From NCBI GenBank assembly GCA_022453515.1, contig JAJNNY010000011.1, forward strand, positions 744,001 through 808,000: DNA of 64,000 nt, given 5' to 3'. Below the pieces are notes generated by a model. It did no database searches and was not told where the DNA came from. It saw only the letters and a program-made list of their open reading frames with translations. The stretch comes from Astrocystis sublimbata. Lineage: Eukaryota > Ascomycota > Sordariomycetes > Xylariales > Xylariaceae. Shown here piece by piece: positions 10,450 through 20,705 of this stretch (positions are counted from its first letter, which is position 1; every line of letters starts with the position of its first letter). The position numbers were made by a program, and so were the translations under genes.

Positions 10450-11735
10450 ACTCTGGATCCACCAAAATGAGGCACTCAGCTCAGCTTTAATACCGAGCTC
10501 ATCACTATCCGTGCTTCAATGTCTGAACTCAGTTGTGGACAGATGATGTATACATATATAAACAGGGGAGAGCGCGTTTGGGATCTTGTCAAGTTTTATA
10601 TTGGGTGATGAAGTTCCACTCATGAATGTACATGTGGGCGTGCTTGCACACATGCATTGCAATGTTGCTCATACTAGTCGCAAGGGAAAGGAGTTGGGAC
10701 TATATGATTTAGATACTCGTCTGAATTTAAAGCGTTCTCATACGATGACTGAGACTTTCCCGATGATTTCCATGTAATCGCGCTTGCGACGCATAAATTT
10801 CTTGTTATCGAAAATTGTATGCGCACTTTCATATGTGACAAGTAAGGAAACTATGACATTGTTCAAGGTTTTGCAAGCTTCCCGGCTGCCGCTCTAGTGT
10901 ACGGCGTCTATCAAGATACCATTCACTAGCTTGGCTCAAAGAGTATCATTCACTAGGTTGCCCCAAAGAGTACCATTCACTAGGTTAATCAAAGAAAGCG
11001 AAGCAAGGCTAATGTCCTCCCTCTCCTCTAGCCCGAATACTTCGGCTTTATCTGGTACTGCTTACTCAAGTTAGGCGAAGCGCAGTGCTGCTATGATGGT
11101 TCCCATGTGCGCTAGTTGATCAGAACAAACCTCCGTGTGCTGTAATGCACGCCTTTGTTGATGTCTTGCTCCCTAAGACTCGACTTCGATACAAGGATAT
11201 TATGCATACTAACGTAGGTTTGCTTGCAACCACCTTGACATTCCTGCTGGGGTTTATTTCTTACTTGCTTCTGCACATTGATCCTTCCGGCAACTGGAAC
11301 CTATCAGGGCCTAGCTTTTGTTACCACCCTGTCAGCTATTGACAGATGTATTGGCTATTGGATCTCGCCCCCAACATCCTGGACAGACCACAGAGCCTTG
11401 CTTACAGTCTGATACTTTAGCTTGGCGGTAAAGGCCCTCAGAATGGAAGGGTGCGCGCACACTTGTAAGTCAGTGCATCACGCGCTGAATGCAAACCTCT
11501 TGCATGTCGAAACATTCGATGGCTGTGTGGGCTGACATGGAGACATTCATGATTGGCCAACAGATAGCAAACATTTAAATTTAGAACGCGGTTTCCCCAG
11601 CTCTACGAAGTCTGGACTTTTGGACTGTAAAGAGGAGGTGGCTATCACAATGCTTCAAAGAAAGGTAAAAGCCGAGCTACCATCCTCCAACTTCTGCCGA
11701 GCATCTTTGCTTCTCATTCGGCATCATTCAGAATC
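10450..11735. other. Intergenic, contains a small tandem repeat
   Basis: Holds the 3' flank of HMG copy C, a 27-bp tandem repeat at 10917-10998 (listed separately) and the promoter of the CorA-like gene. Small open frames here show no family signature. Confidence 0.5.
10917..10998. repeat. 27-bp tandem repeat, three degenerate units
   Basis: Units start at 10917, 10944 and 10971, each opening with ta(c/t)cattcactag and closing near caaagag. The first two are 27 bp; the third diverges at its end. Confidence 0.8.
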
Positions 11736-13594
11736 ATGTCAAGTCTGTCTTCAATTAACAGTAGCCATGGAGGGCATGCCGCAGCAGGAATTGTAGGGGC
11801 CACGGGTGATCCTGAACTGGCTTGCAAATACCTATCGCAAGAATCCGTCTTCCTGCAAATCATTGATGCGTCATTTGACGGAACCAAACCGGAGATACTG
11901 AGAAAGTTCAGCTCGAGCGAAGACATCTATAAGCAGATAAAAATCTTACCACCTCACGCTAGTGGTAAGGCTAGGATCTTGGATGTCACTGTCCATTCCG
12001 ACTTTCTCATCACTGGCTTAAGGGATACGAGGGGCCCGGGGAAAACACGAGAAGCTAGAGAAGGTCTGATGCAGTTTCTGAGAGAGACGTATACGCAGCG
12101 ATTCGACCCGCGGCGCACCTTCCGATGGCTCAATGATCCGCTTCTCGTGAATGATATCGGCAGCATATCCTCTCAGTGGTCTCAGAGCCTGGGCAGCGGC
12201 AAGACACATTTCTACCGCCTAGTCAACCGCACGAGCCTGCAGCAGGATCCTCTAGATTTTGACCTCCATCCAAGAGACTCGTACTTGACCTGTGCGCAAG
12301 ATGAAGACAATCGATTGTTAGGTAAGTCCGCGCCCCGGCTGGTTTGTTTCTCGTCCCTAACGAAACTTTAGTTGTCACGGTGAACGATGTTTGGTCCAGG
12401 CAGAGCTTCCGCATGAGCATGGCGGGTAATGGCGATTCATTTGACAACCCACGCAGCTTCTCGAGCATAGAGGCCGGCACTAGTTGGACCTCGTTCTCGA
12501 CTGGGTCTCTCGAGCGGTTTGCACAACTCTTAGTCCTGGACTTCTTCGTTGCCTCTATCTACCTGCAGCCCGTTGACTACTACGAAAAGCTCATCTACGC
12601 CCAAGTGAGCCAAGAGAAAGAGAAAAAGAGAGAAGTCTTGAATCTTTCGCTTACCAAGAACCCCCACCTTCAAGTTCCGTTGGGTCTCTTCGAACCTCGC
12701 CTATCCGCGAGAAGCAAGGAGGCCTTCAAGGAAATTGAGGACGCTGAAGGCATCCTTCGAAGCATTGATAACTTGGTAGATTCGATTGAGTATATCATCT
12801 CGATGCTGGACTCTAACAAGCGCTCGAATTCAAAGCCGGCTGACGAAGGAGACCATAAGAGACGTAGAGATTGCACGATACGCATACGGGTGCTGAAAGG
12901 CCTGTGCTCGGAGCGTCGCAACAATGCTAAAAGAGCCTTGGACGCTCTGAACCGGCAGCTGGACTACCTTACCAAGAGGCATGCCATCCGAGAAGCCAAA
13001 TCAATCAGAATCTTGACGATACTCGCATCCTTCTACCTGCCCTTGTCGCTCTCGGCCTCCCTGCTGGGGATGCAATCTCCCTTCAAAGACATCGCCCACG
13101 ACCGAAGACTGGATGAGGACTCGGCACGTCTCGTCGGAACAAACCTACTGTTCGACTTTTTTGGGCTGTTCGTCGTGCTCTCGACCGGTACGCTGTTCAT
13201 TGTCTACGCCATTCGGTTGGTGTTCTGGCTGCACATGAAAGGGTCGGGCTTGCTGCCAAAGCAGTTCAGCGGCCCGTTCTCCATCGTCGACTACGGGAAG
13301 CGATGGCAGTTCAGTGGGTTACCGGGGAAATTCCTAAAGCACTTCGGCGCTGCCACTAAGCTGCTCATTGGCGGCGTCTTTGGTGTTGTGCTACTAGTCA
13401 TTTTTCTCATGGGCATGCTGAAAAACGCCCAGAGCGCATGGGATACGGCCAAGTGGTTCTTCACGGCATATTCCGGATTGAGCGGCTTACTGGTCGTCGT
13501 CTACGTCGGGCTGTACAGTATTTTGTATCGGCAGAAGCTTGGCGGTGGGTGGATTGAGATTGTCCGTCATAACGTTCTCACATCTGCAAGTTAA
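11736..13594 (+). CDS. CorA-like membrane protein
   Basis: Two exons, 11736-12321 and 12372-13594, give 602 aa; the 50-nt intron has a GTAAGT donor and a TTTAG acceptor. A long soluble N-terminal region is followed by charged helices (RNNAKRALDALNRQLDYLTK), then SIRILTILASFYLPLSLSAS with LLGMQSPF. This is the arrangement of the first CorA pore helix, where the family has Gly-Met-Asn; here the Asn is Gln. At least three further membrane segments follow (LFDFFGLFVVLSTGTLFIVY, LLIGGVFGVVLLVIFLMGML, LSGLLVVVYVGLYSILY), more than the two of canonical CorA. Such fungal CorA-like proteins are common and mostly uncharacterised; metal transport is unproven, and the altered GMN motif argues for caution. 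Confidence 0.7.
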
Positions 13595-14443
13595 TGAATT
13601 TGTAAATACCATAACGATCCGATGCGATCACTCCAGTTCTTCCCAAGAAGAGTTCTGTTTATCAACACAACTATACAGTGAACACCCAGTTTCATCGACG
13701 GTAATGTGGCTGCTTGTCCGTGCACGAGTTACTGTGTGACGGCTATCTAAGACGCCTAGGCCTAGTTGAACCTAGCCTAAGCAGAGTCACATAGGTTAGG
13801 GAATAATCATCCTGATAGAGAAACTAACTCTATTTCACTCGCTTCCACCTTCTCATTCTTCCAGACTCAGATCCTATAGAATCTATCTAATCTCAATGAT
13901 AGCTTTCCTCTGCTTGTGTGAACTACGTACTCCAGTACGGGAAACCACCGGCGATAGTAGACTGAAAAGTCCGAGGGGCGATGAACCTCCGGATTGCGCC
14001 AAGGGCTACTAAACTAATCATGGATTAGTCCGAGACCCTTTGCCAACCCCACACTCTTAATTAGACCAGAATTCCGCAATACGCGTATTCAATCTTTCAA
14101 CACCAGTCCCCGGCGCCACCACGCATTGGCTGGTATGGAAGCGAGAACCTTGGATGTCCACAAGAGCACAAGAGCGGGACTCCCTGGATCTACGTCAAGT
14201 CCATAGCTCGGCCATCTGAAAGTCCTATTGCCGTCATGATGAGAAGTATCGAAGCCAGAGGCATCTAGCTCGCTGGGTAAGTCCGAGAGTCTGGAAAGGG
14301 TGAGTGATGTATATAAATAAATGTGTACCCGGAAGAAATCTTGATCAATATTCACATAACAACTCACTTCAAAGCATTGCCTTATAAGTATCGCATCAGC
14401 TGTAGTAAACTCATCTTTACCTACCGTCAACACTATCAACACG
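13595..14443. other. Intergenic, promoter of the alpha/beta hydrolase gene
   Basis: No gene seen. A TATA-like tatataaataaat sits near 14310, about 130 bases before the hydrolase start. Short inverted cctaggcctag motifs occur near 13755. Confidence 0.5.
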
Positions 14444-15415
14444 ATGGCCACCGAACACGCCCTCCTCGGCGCAGCCGCCCAGTTTCCTCTCGGACCTTCC
14501 TCACCCATCATCTCATTCACACCCGTAATCATCCCCAGCCCAGGCCGTCCCGCCGAGCTGCAACTCCGCGTGACAGCACCCGCGACGGGCGATGCGCTGC
14601 CCATCATTCTGCTCTCGCACGGCCACGGCCTGAGCAACTGGCTGTCGTCTCTCGAGGGGTACGCGCCTCTTGCGGAGTTCTGGGCCAAGCACGGCTTCGT
14701 CGTGCTGCAGCCTACGCACCTCAACTCCAAAGCCCTCAGCCTCCCACCCGCTCCGCCAGGTGACGAGATGTACTGGAAATCGCGCCCCAAGGACATGATC
14801 AATATTCTGGATCACCTCAATGACATCGAGTCGACGGTGCCGGGCCTCAAAGGCCGTCTTGATCGAAGCAGGATAGCGTGTTTCGGCCACTCATTCGGCT
14901 CGTTCACGACAAGTCTCCTCTTGGGCGCGACGAATACTACCCCCGCCGACGGCACGGTCTACGGTCCCCTGGACAAACGCATCAAAGCGGGCATCATCAT
15001 CGGCGGCATCGGGAATGGTGGTGCTGACATGTCGGAGAACGGCCGCAAGATGCTCCCTTCGTACAACCCGGACTTCAGCGCCATGCACACCCCGGCCCTG
15101 GTCATTGGCGGCGAGGACGACGTCAGCCCGCACCTCACGACCCGCGGCGCGGACTGGCATTGGGACGCGTATACGCTGGGCCCGGGGAAGAAGGATTTGC
15201 TGAGGGTCAAGGGTGGGAAACACGGCTTTGGCGGTATCAGTGGGTGGGACGCGAAGGAGACGCAGGATGAGAGCCCTGAGATGCTCGGCTTTGTGCAGAG
15301 GATGTCGCTTGCGTACTTGAAGAGCCAGATGTATCAAGGCGATGACTCGTGGGCGCGGGCTTGTGAGGTGTTGGCTGGGCTGGGGGGGCTCGGATCGGTA
15401 GAGAGCAAGGAGTGA
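14444..15415 (+). CDS. PAF-acetylhydrolase/chlorophyllase-like alpha/beta hydrolase
   Basis: Single exon, 323 aa. The fold signatures are in order: strand and oxyanion region LPIILLSHGHGLSNW, nucleophile elbow CFGHSFGSF (Ser about 150), acid region VIGGEDDVSPH (Asp about 226) and catalytic His in GGKHGFGG (about 260). This layout matches platelet-activating-factor acetylhydrolase-like and chlorophyllase-like esterases of fungi, which cleave short acyl or phytyl-type esters. No signal peptide is evident, so a cytosolic enzyme is likely. The start follows a caacacgATG context. A large antisense frame (14089-14802) is a codon-bias shadow. Confidence 0.75.
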   Translation: MATEHALLGAAAQFPLGPSSPIISFTPVIIPSPGRPAELQLRVTAPATGDALPIILLSHGHGLSNWLSSLEGYAPLAEFWAKHGFVVLQPTHLNSKALSLPPAPPGDEMYWKSRPKDMINILDHLNDIESTVPGLKGRLDRSRIACFGHSFGSFTTSLLLGATNTTPADGTVYGPLDKRIKAGIIIGGIGNGGADMSENGRKMLPSYNPDFSAMHTPALVIGGEDDVSPHLTTRGADWHWDAYTLGPGKKDLLRVKGGKHGFGGISGWDAKETQDESPEMLGFVQRMSLAYLKSQMYQGDDSWARACEVLAGLGGLGSVESKE

Positions 15416-15706
15416 TTGGAAGCATTCGTCACCTACATGCGTTGTGATATACACCTAAGTAGGTATCAAGCGGCATACTTTGAAAGAAGGACACAATTCA
15501 CATACCACTCGGTCGTTTATATAGGACTTACTTACGATTACTTCACCTTATTGCCAATAGGTCACATAATTAAGAGGCTCTACACTTCATTCCAATGAAC
15601 GCAAACTCCTATCGATTTTCAATTGACCAATAATTATCATTTGCTTCAACCCCAATGCAGCCTGCCTTGAATGACTTTGTTCAGTGATAGACTGGCCGAC
15701 ACGTAA

Positions 15707-17806
15707 TTATACGATCGTAACCCTCTCCCAGCTGGGAGTTCCTGATACTGCTCTTCCGTCCATCATATTATGGACATAGCATTCCCCTATAAGTTCAAAG
15801 GCGTTCTCTGTCCCCCGTTCTCGAAGAACAAGCGGCACACTGCAGCCTTTCACAATGTATATGATATCACCGGGTTCAGTCCAAGCTGGCACTAACCCTA
15901 GAGGATCCCCGACGTCAGACCTCTGGGCAATCAACTTCGCACGTATCATTCTGCGATTCCAGACAACAGCCTGTACACGAAGGAAAATATCGAAATAGAC
16001 CGTGTTGTCCTTCTCGTGGATGAAGTGGGTTGTATTAATTCCATATTCAATCCCCATCTCAAGTGCGGCTCTTTGAATCGTTGACGGCCATGACGGTTCA
16101 GGATCAAATCCAAGGCCAGTACGGTCCGCCACTAGTGTTCGCCAGAGCTCATCTGGCGGTGGGTCCTTGGCATCCATCCAGTTTGCATCTTTTAGCCATG
16201 AAGCATGAATGCTTCCGTGCACGGCTGCATCCCAGGTTTTGTCCAATGTAGCTAATTTGAAGCCTTCCACTGTAATCTCTTCTGATTGAGGGTTTGCTAT
16301 ATCGAACAACTCTTTCTCTTTGTCGTGTTTGAGACGCCCTGAAGCCGAATAGAAACTTCCTCTACTGATGGCGGGTCCTACGAAAGGGTCCGGATTAAAA
16401 CGGACCATTCTACCGCGTGTAGTTGCTTGAAACGGTTTTCGAGATACATCCAAAATCCAAGATGGCAGTGTTGTGTCGATTCGTAGTCTATCTGGGGCCC
16501 ACGGTCTGCAAAGAATGTCCAGTGATCCGGATCTTGTTACTGCGTGTTTAACAAAATGTTTGTAGACCTCAAGTGCCGTCACTTCAGCAGACATAACAGG
16601 AAAGTTTGCACGTGCACCTTCGCCAGCTTGAGGAGAGACCTGTAGAGCTTGAGGAGAGCTAGTTGAGCTTGAGGAGAGCTAGTTGAAGCCGACAGTGTGC
16701 GAGATGGGACTGGCCGTACGTCGGAAGCGATGCCTAGCACAGAATAAATGACATCCTTGGGGTCTGAGCACTGAAATATAGCAAGAAAGCAGACAAGCTG
16801 TTCGAGGGAGTACTGCTCGGACCTTTCACCGCTCTTTAGGTCCCGATATAAACCGGAAACATTCTGAATAAGGCGGTATGCTGGGAGGGCAGAGATATTG
16901 CCCGCATACGTAGAAACGTGACATGTATCGGGCTGGAGCTTGAACATCCGGTCAATCGAACCATCTCGACCAATCATCTCCAGTAACGCTACAGCGTGGG
17001 TGAGTTGCTCCCAACTGAAGTCTTTGCCGCCGCAATGTACGGTGACACTGCGTGCTACCCCAACTTCCTATAACATTATTAACAATCGTTCTCTGCTATA
17101 TTAGTTGTTTCTAGCTATTAGGGGCCCTTGCCTGTATAATCCAGCGACGACCGAACCAGCCGCGTTTTAATAGTTTGAACAAAGGATCCAGACTGTGAAT
17201 GGTGGCCTTATAACGCATGCCCATATCCACACTACCTAAATGGTTCTTGTTGTCCAGGTCCCCAAGGAGTTCGATGCTTTTGACTGCCATCTCTAGTTCT
17301 CTATCTGTAAAGTCGTCTTCCACACTAGCTATCGCTGGATGTCCTGGTTTCCCAAGCCATACATGGACTGTGTGAGCTTTCTGATAGATTTGGGTCATCA
17401 TTGCAATTTGGCGGACTTTTTCATCAAGATCTCCTTGATTGATGCAAATCTGGTCGACCCATAGAGGAAGAGGTTCGAAAAAAGAAAGTTGACAGAGCTT
17501 CTCCAATCCCAATAGCAGATTCTCTGATACTGTCATTTCCACAATGCTCCCAACATCAGCATTTACCCCTGGTACTTGATGGTTTGGAACTTCACTGCCG
17601 TTCATCTGCCGCCTGGGCAATGCAACGTAAATTATCCTCCTTCTTGAAGGGCTTTGGTCGCCCCAATGCCATGATAGAGCGTGATACCTAGGAGTATCAA
17701 CATTGATATTCTCAACAGTAATCTTGACATAAATCCTTCCATGACTAGTAGAGAAACGAGCAATGCGAAATTGGTTCTCCTCGATTGTGTCGTAGTTATA
17801 GGCCAT
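15707..17806 (-). pseudogene. HET-domain gene broken by a 20-bp tandem duplication
   Basis: Exon 1 is 17806-17132 and exon 2 is 17067-15707. Exon 1 carries HET motifs RYHALSWHWGD, LWVDQICINQ and YQKAHTVHVWLG and ends GWFGRRWIIQ; exon 2 resumes with EVGVAR, the expected continuation. The joining intron (17131-17068, 64 nt) has a GC donor (CAG|GCAAGG) and a normal TATAG acceptor. In exon 2 a 20-bp unit is repeated at 16647-16666 and 16667-16686. This shifts the frame so that translation stops at 16579, about 387 aa. Discounting one copy gives one frame through SLDILCRPWAP to PGDIIYIVKGCSVPLVLR and IGECYVHNMMDG, the normal C-terminal hallmarks, for about 671 aa. HET proteins trigger vegetative incompatibility and cell death. 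This copy is probably inactive or truncated, unless the duplication is an assembly or strain variant. Confidence 0.8.
16645..16686. repeat. 20-bp tandem duplication inside the HET gene
   Basis: Two identical 20-bp units (gcttgaggagagctagttga) lie at 16647-16666 and 16667-16686. A third imperfect unit of 21 bp starts at 16626. The non-triplet unit length shifts the reading frame. Confidence 0.95.
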
Positions 17807-19974
17807 GACAGGAGACTGGAAATAGGTGTACGAAGATGCAGATTTACTAACAAGGAGTGTGGGTGTATTGGATTGAGAAATGTGACAGAGAGTGAGAAGA
17901 GGTGTGTTATTTAAATATGAAGGTGTCAGCCTTCTACCAATCCCAACTGAGTATACAGGGCGAGTGAACGACTCACCGGTCTTGAAATCCTCAATTTATC
18001 ATCGGGATGATAGAATGGGCACATATATTTCCACATGCGACCCGAACTTTGGCAGCACTTGGACACCTTGCAAATCAGAACGGGGTTTGTTCAATCGGTA
18101 TTGGGCTTCTGTCAGGGGAAATTCTCGGGTTTCCATGTGAAGTGCGAAGCAACACAATACCTTGACAAGGAAACTTGATAATACATTGAACGGCTTGCAA
18201 TTTCCATAAAAGGCAGTTGATCCTTATTATGGTGCTCGTTTGAGCGTAGGCTTTTGCACCGCCGCGAAGATGCAAGCTGAAAATGGTTGCATTGCATATG
18301 CGAGCAGAAAGGCGACGCAGCTTTACCACACCCTATCATTTCACTGTATGGTGATCTGCATATGTCCAATTGCAACTACCACAATTGAACTGGTTTCATT
18401 CTTGAAGCTGACGAAGATGCGATATAAGATCCCAATCTGGTAATATAGGCACCGTCGACCGTCGCGGTCCTGAACAGAGTAACAGCTTGAAGATAAGCTG
18501 TTGTGTTTAAGGCGGATGTTAGGTAGTAAAAAGGTAATGATACCTACACAAAAGATATATTTAGTGTTCATAATGTTTTCTGGCTCGCGAACACGTAAAG
18601 ATAACCCCAAGTTTCTTTTTAAGCCTAGTAAACGTCTACAACTAAAGGAAATAGTATAATTAAACTTCATATCTATTGTGTGGCAAAGGTGGTTGCCGCT
18701 TAAAACGTGTGTATTCCGATAGGTTATTAGAGACAAGGCTTATGATACATAACATGCAACTTATCATTTGAAAAGAGGCGATGCACTCACTGATTAGAAG
18801 ATCTTAACTGTGTATAACGGCATTTACATGTCATTACAAATGAGCTTATCAGTCAACCGAGTAAGCAAAAGCTGAAAGATCCTAATATCAGTACATGTTG
18901 GGCTCAGTAACAGCGCAAGAAAGGCCGTTGCCTCTATTTTAATGCGAAGCTACCTCAAACCGGATAATATTACGCCTCTTCTATCGGAAAATAACCGTAT
19001 ACACCTGATTGGCTTTATCATACTAGGGAAGTGCATATCATACCCTAAGGTAGTTCAGATAGTATGGCCATTCAGAGACTCGATGATCATCCACTCTGGG
19101 ATGTATTGATATTTTGGCTGTCAATTCAATAGTACGCAGTCAAACCACTGTGATATTACAGCCTGCTCCACCGGATCGCAAGAACTTGCCATGTCGCTTT
19201 CCCCTCCAATTGTCGCACCCCTGGGCAATACACTTGCCCACCCCTCTCGCTTATTTGGGCTCACTGCAACATCACCCACGCGCTAGTCAGCGGCTGAAAA
19301 TCGGTGAATTATGAGGGCTTAGGGACTCATCGGCTGCGCCTCTTTCTTTTAGTGAAGGAGGCACAACTGAGCCGAATGAAGGTTTTTCCTATGACCAATT
19401 CATAAATCCAATCAAGGTCCGAATCTTGGAACAGGGAAACCCAATTTCTGAGGCGAGGACAGATAGTGGTTTCTCATTAGAGAGGGTGTACCAACCACAT
19501 GCCATAATCTTTACAAGGGAGATGGCTGACCAACAGAGGTCGGGATGCTACCTCGGTAACAAGGAAGCTGCAGCACGGCAGCACAAGATTTGCAATGTGG
19601 TGTGTGTCTTCATGATTTAACAGGAACTTGGCTGATTTAAGTGATTGGGATCTTTGTGGATGTAGATATTCCTGACGAATGTATGACTTTTTTGTCGGGA
19701 AGTCAAGGAAAGCGCCTCTACATGGCCTGATCAAGATGGATAGTGTATTTCTTGCCTGGACCTGGCCAAGGCAAGTCCAAATCAATTAAAATACATATAT
19801 GGAAATATGAATACCAACCGGTCTTTCATCTCAATAAACGCAATCTCCTATTGTTCCAATTGGCTAACTTCAAAATGCGTCGACACTATTTTCTGGCTTG
19901 AATGATATTACTGCTACTAGCTTGCCGAGAAGTGACTACAATGCAGTTGAGTATAACCATCTACCAATCAGGAG

Positions 19975-20376
19975 GAGCAATCCGACAAACTGACAATTGC
20001 CCCCCCCCGGTAACCTGACAATTCCGTGCACCTTCTCCACACACCTCCGCGTAGCCCAATAGAAACAGCATACCCACACCAATAGAAACAACAAACCTAC
20101 GCTTTCAAACCACGCTTTTTTTACACCCGTACATCTATTAGGGTTAGGGTTAGTAGATTAGGGTTAGTAGTTAGGGTTCGGGTTAGTAGTTAGGGTTTGG
20201 GTTAGATCTAGTGTTTGGGTCTCTGGTATATATATATTAAAAATATAAGGAGTAGTTTTATATAGCAAGGTATGCCATAGATTTTTGGCTACACTCTGAT
20301 CACGGGAAAAGGTAGAGAAAAGTAGAACAATTGTCAGGTTACCGGGGGGGGGCAATTGTCAGTTTATCTGTATCCT
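19975..20376. mobile_element. MITE-like inverted-repeat element with telomere-like core
   Basis: A perfect 37-bp inverted repeat bounds it: 19987-20023 on the left and 20329-20365 on the right, each containing a run of nine C (or G) and the GGTAACC motif. The outer 11-12 bases are a weaker continuation of the arms. Immediately outside, the 10-bp sequence caatcaggag occurs as a direct repeat at 19965-19974 and 20377-20386, as expected for a target-site duplication. Length 402 bp with no coding capacity. Terminal inverted repeats with a 9-11 bp duplication would fit a non-autonomous Mutator-like element, though the family is my inference. A degenerate TTAGGG array lies inside. Confidence 0.75.
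20138..20205 (+). repeat. Interstitial telomere-like TTAGGG repeats
   Basis: A degenerate array of ttaggg, ttagtag and ttcggg/ttgggg-type units, about 68 bp, inside the inverted-repeat element. Fungal telomeres are usually TTAGGG, but single-copy flanks on both sides show this is not a chromosome end. Confidence 0.85.
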
Positions 20377-20705
20377 CAATCAGGAGCTTCTCTTACGGCT
20401 CTTCCATCCTTGTGATGGCTCACGAAGTGTGGCAGTGCAGGGCTGACGTGACATCGGGAAGCATGGGGGTAGGTGGGACAAGGTGCTATCTGAATACTAC
20501 CTGATAAATAAATGTATTCACTGATGCAAATCCGGGTATTGCATTATTCGGGCAGTTTCCACTTGGGTCCAGGTATTGATCGCGCCTTGAACTTTGTACA
20601 TATGGGATTCCTTGATCCCCGCTCTGAAATGCCACTTTGTCTGGTTGCCCTATTTCTCGAGAAGAATGAGTAACCTTTGATTTCTTTCATTCTTCACACA
20701 GTACC

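Larger units (their letters stand above)
17807..20705. other. Intergenic between the two HET genes
   Basis: 2.9 kb with no supported gene. It holds the upstream region of the first HET gene, an inverted-repeat element with telomere-like repeats (19975-20376, listed separately) and the promoter of the second HET gene. The small open frames are not family-like. Confidence 0.55.

Noticed and set aside
14089..14802. 237-aa antisense open frame over the alpha/beta hydrolase promoter and 5' end
   Set aside because: No domain features, and it overlaps the hydrolase coding strand, which has an intact catalytic triad.
20138..20205. A chromosome end
   Set aside because: The TTAGGG-like repeats are degenerate, short, lie inside an inverted-repeat element and have unique genes on both sides.
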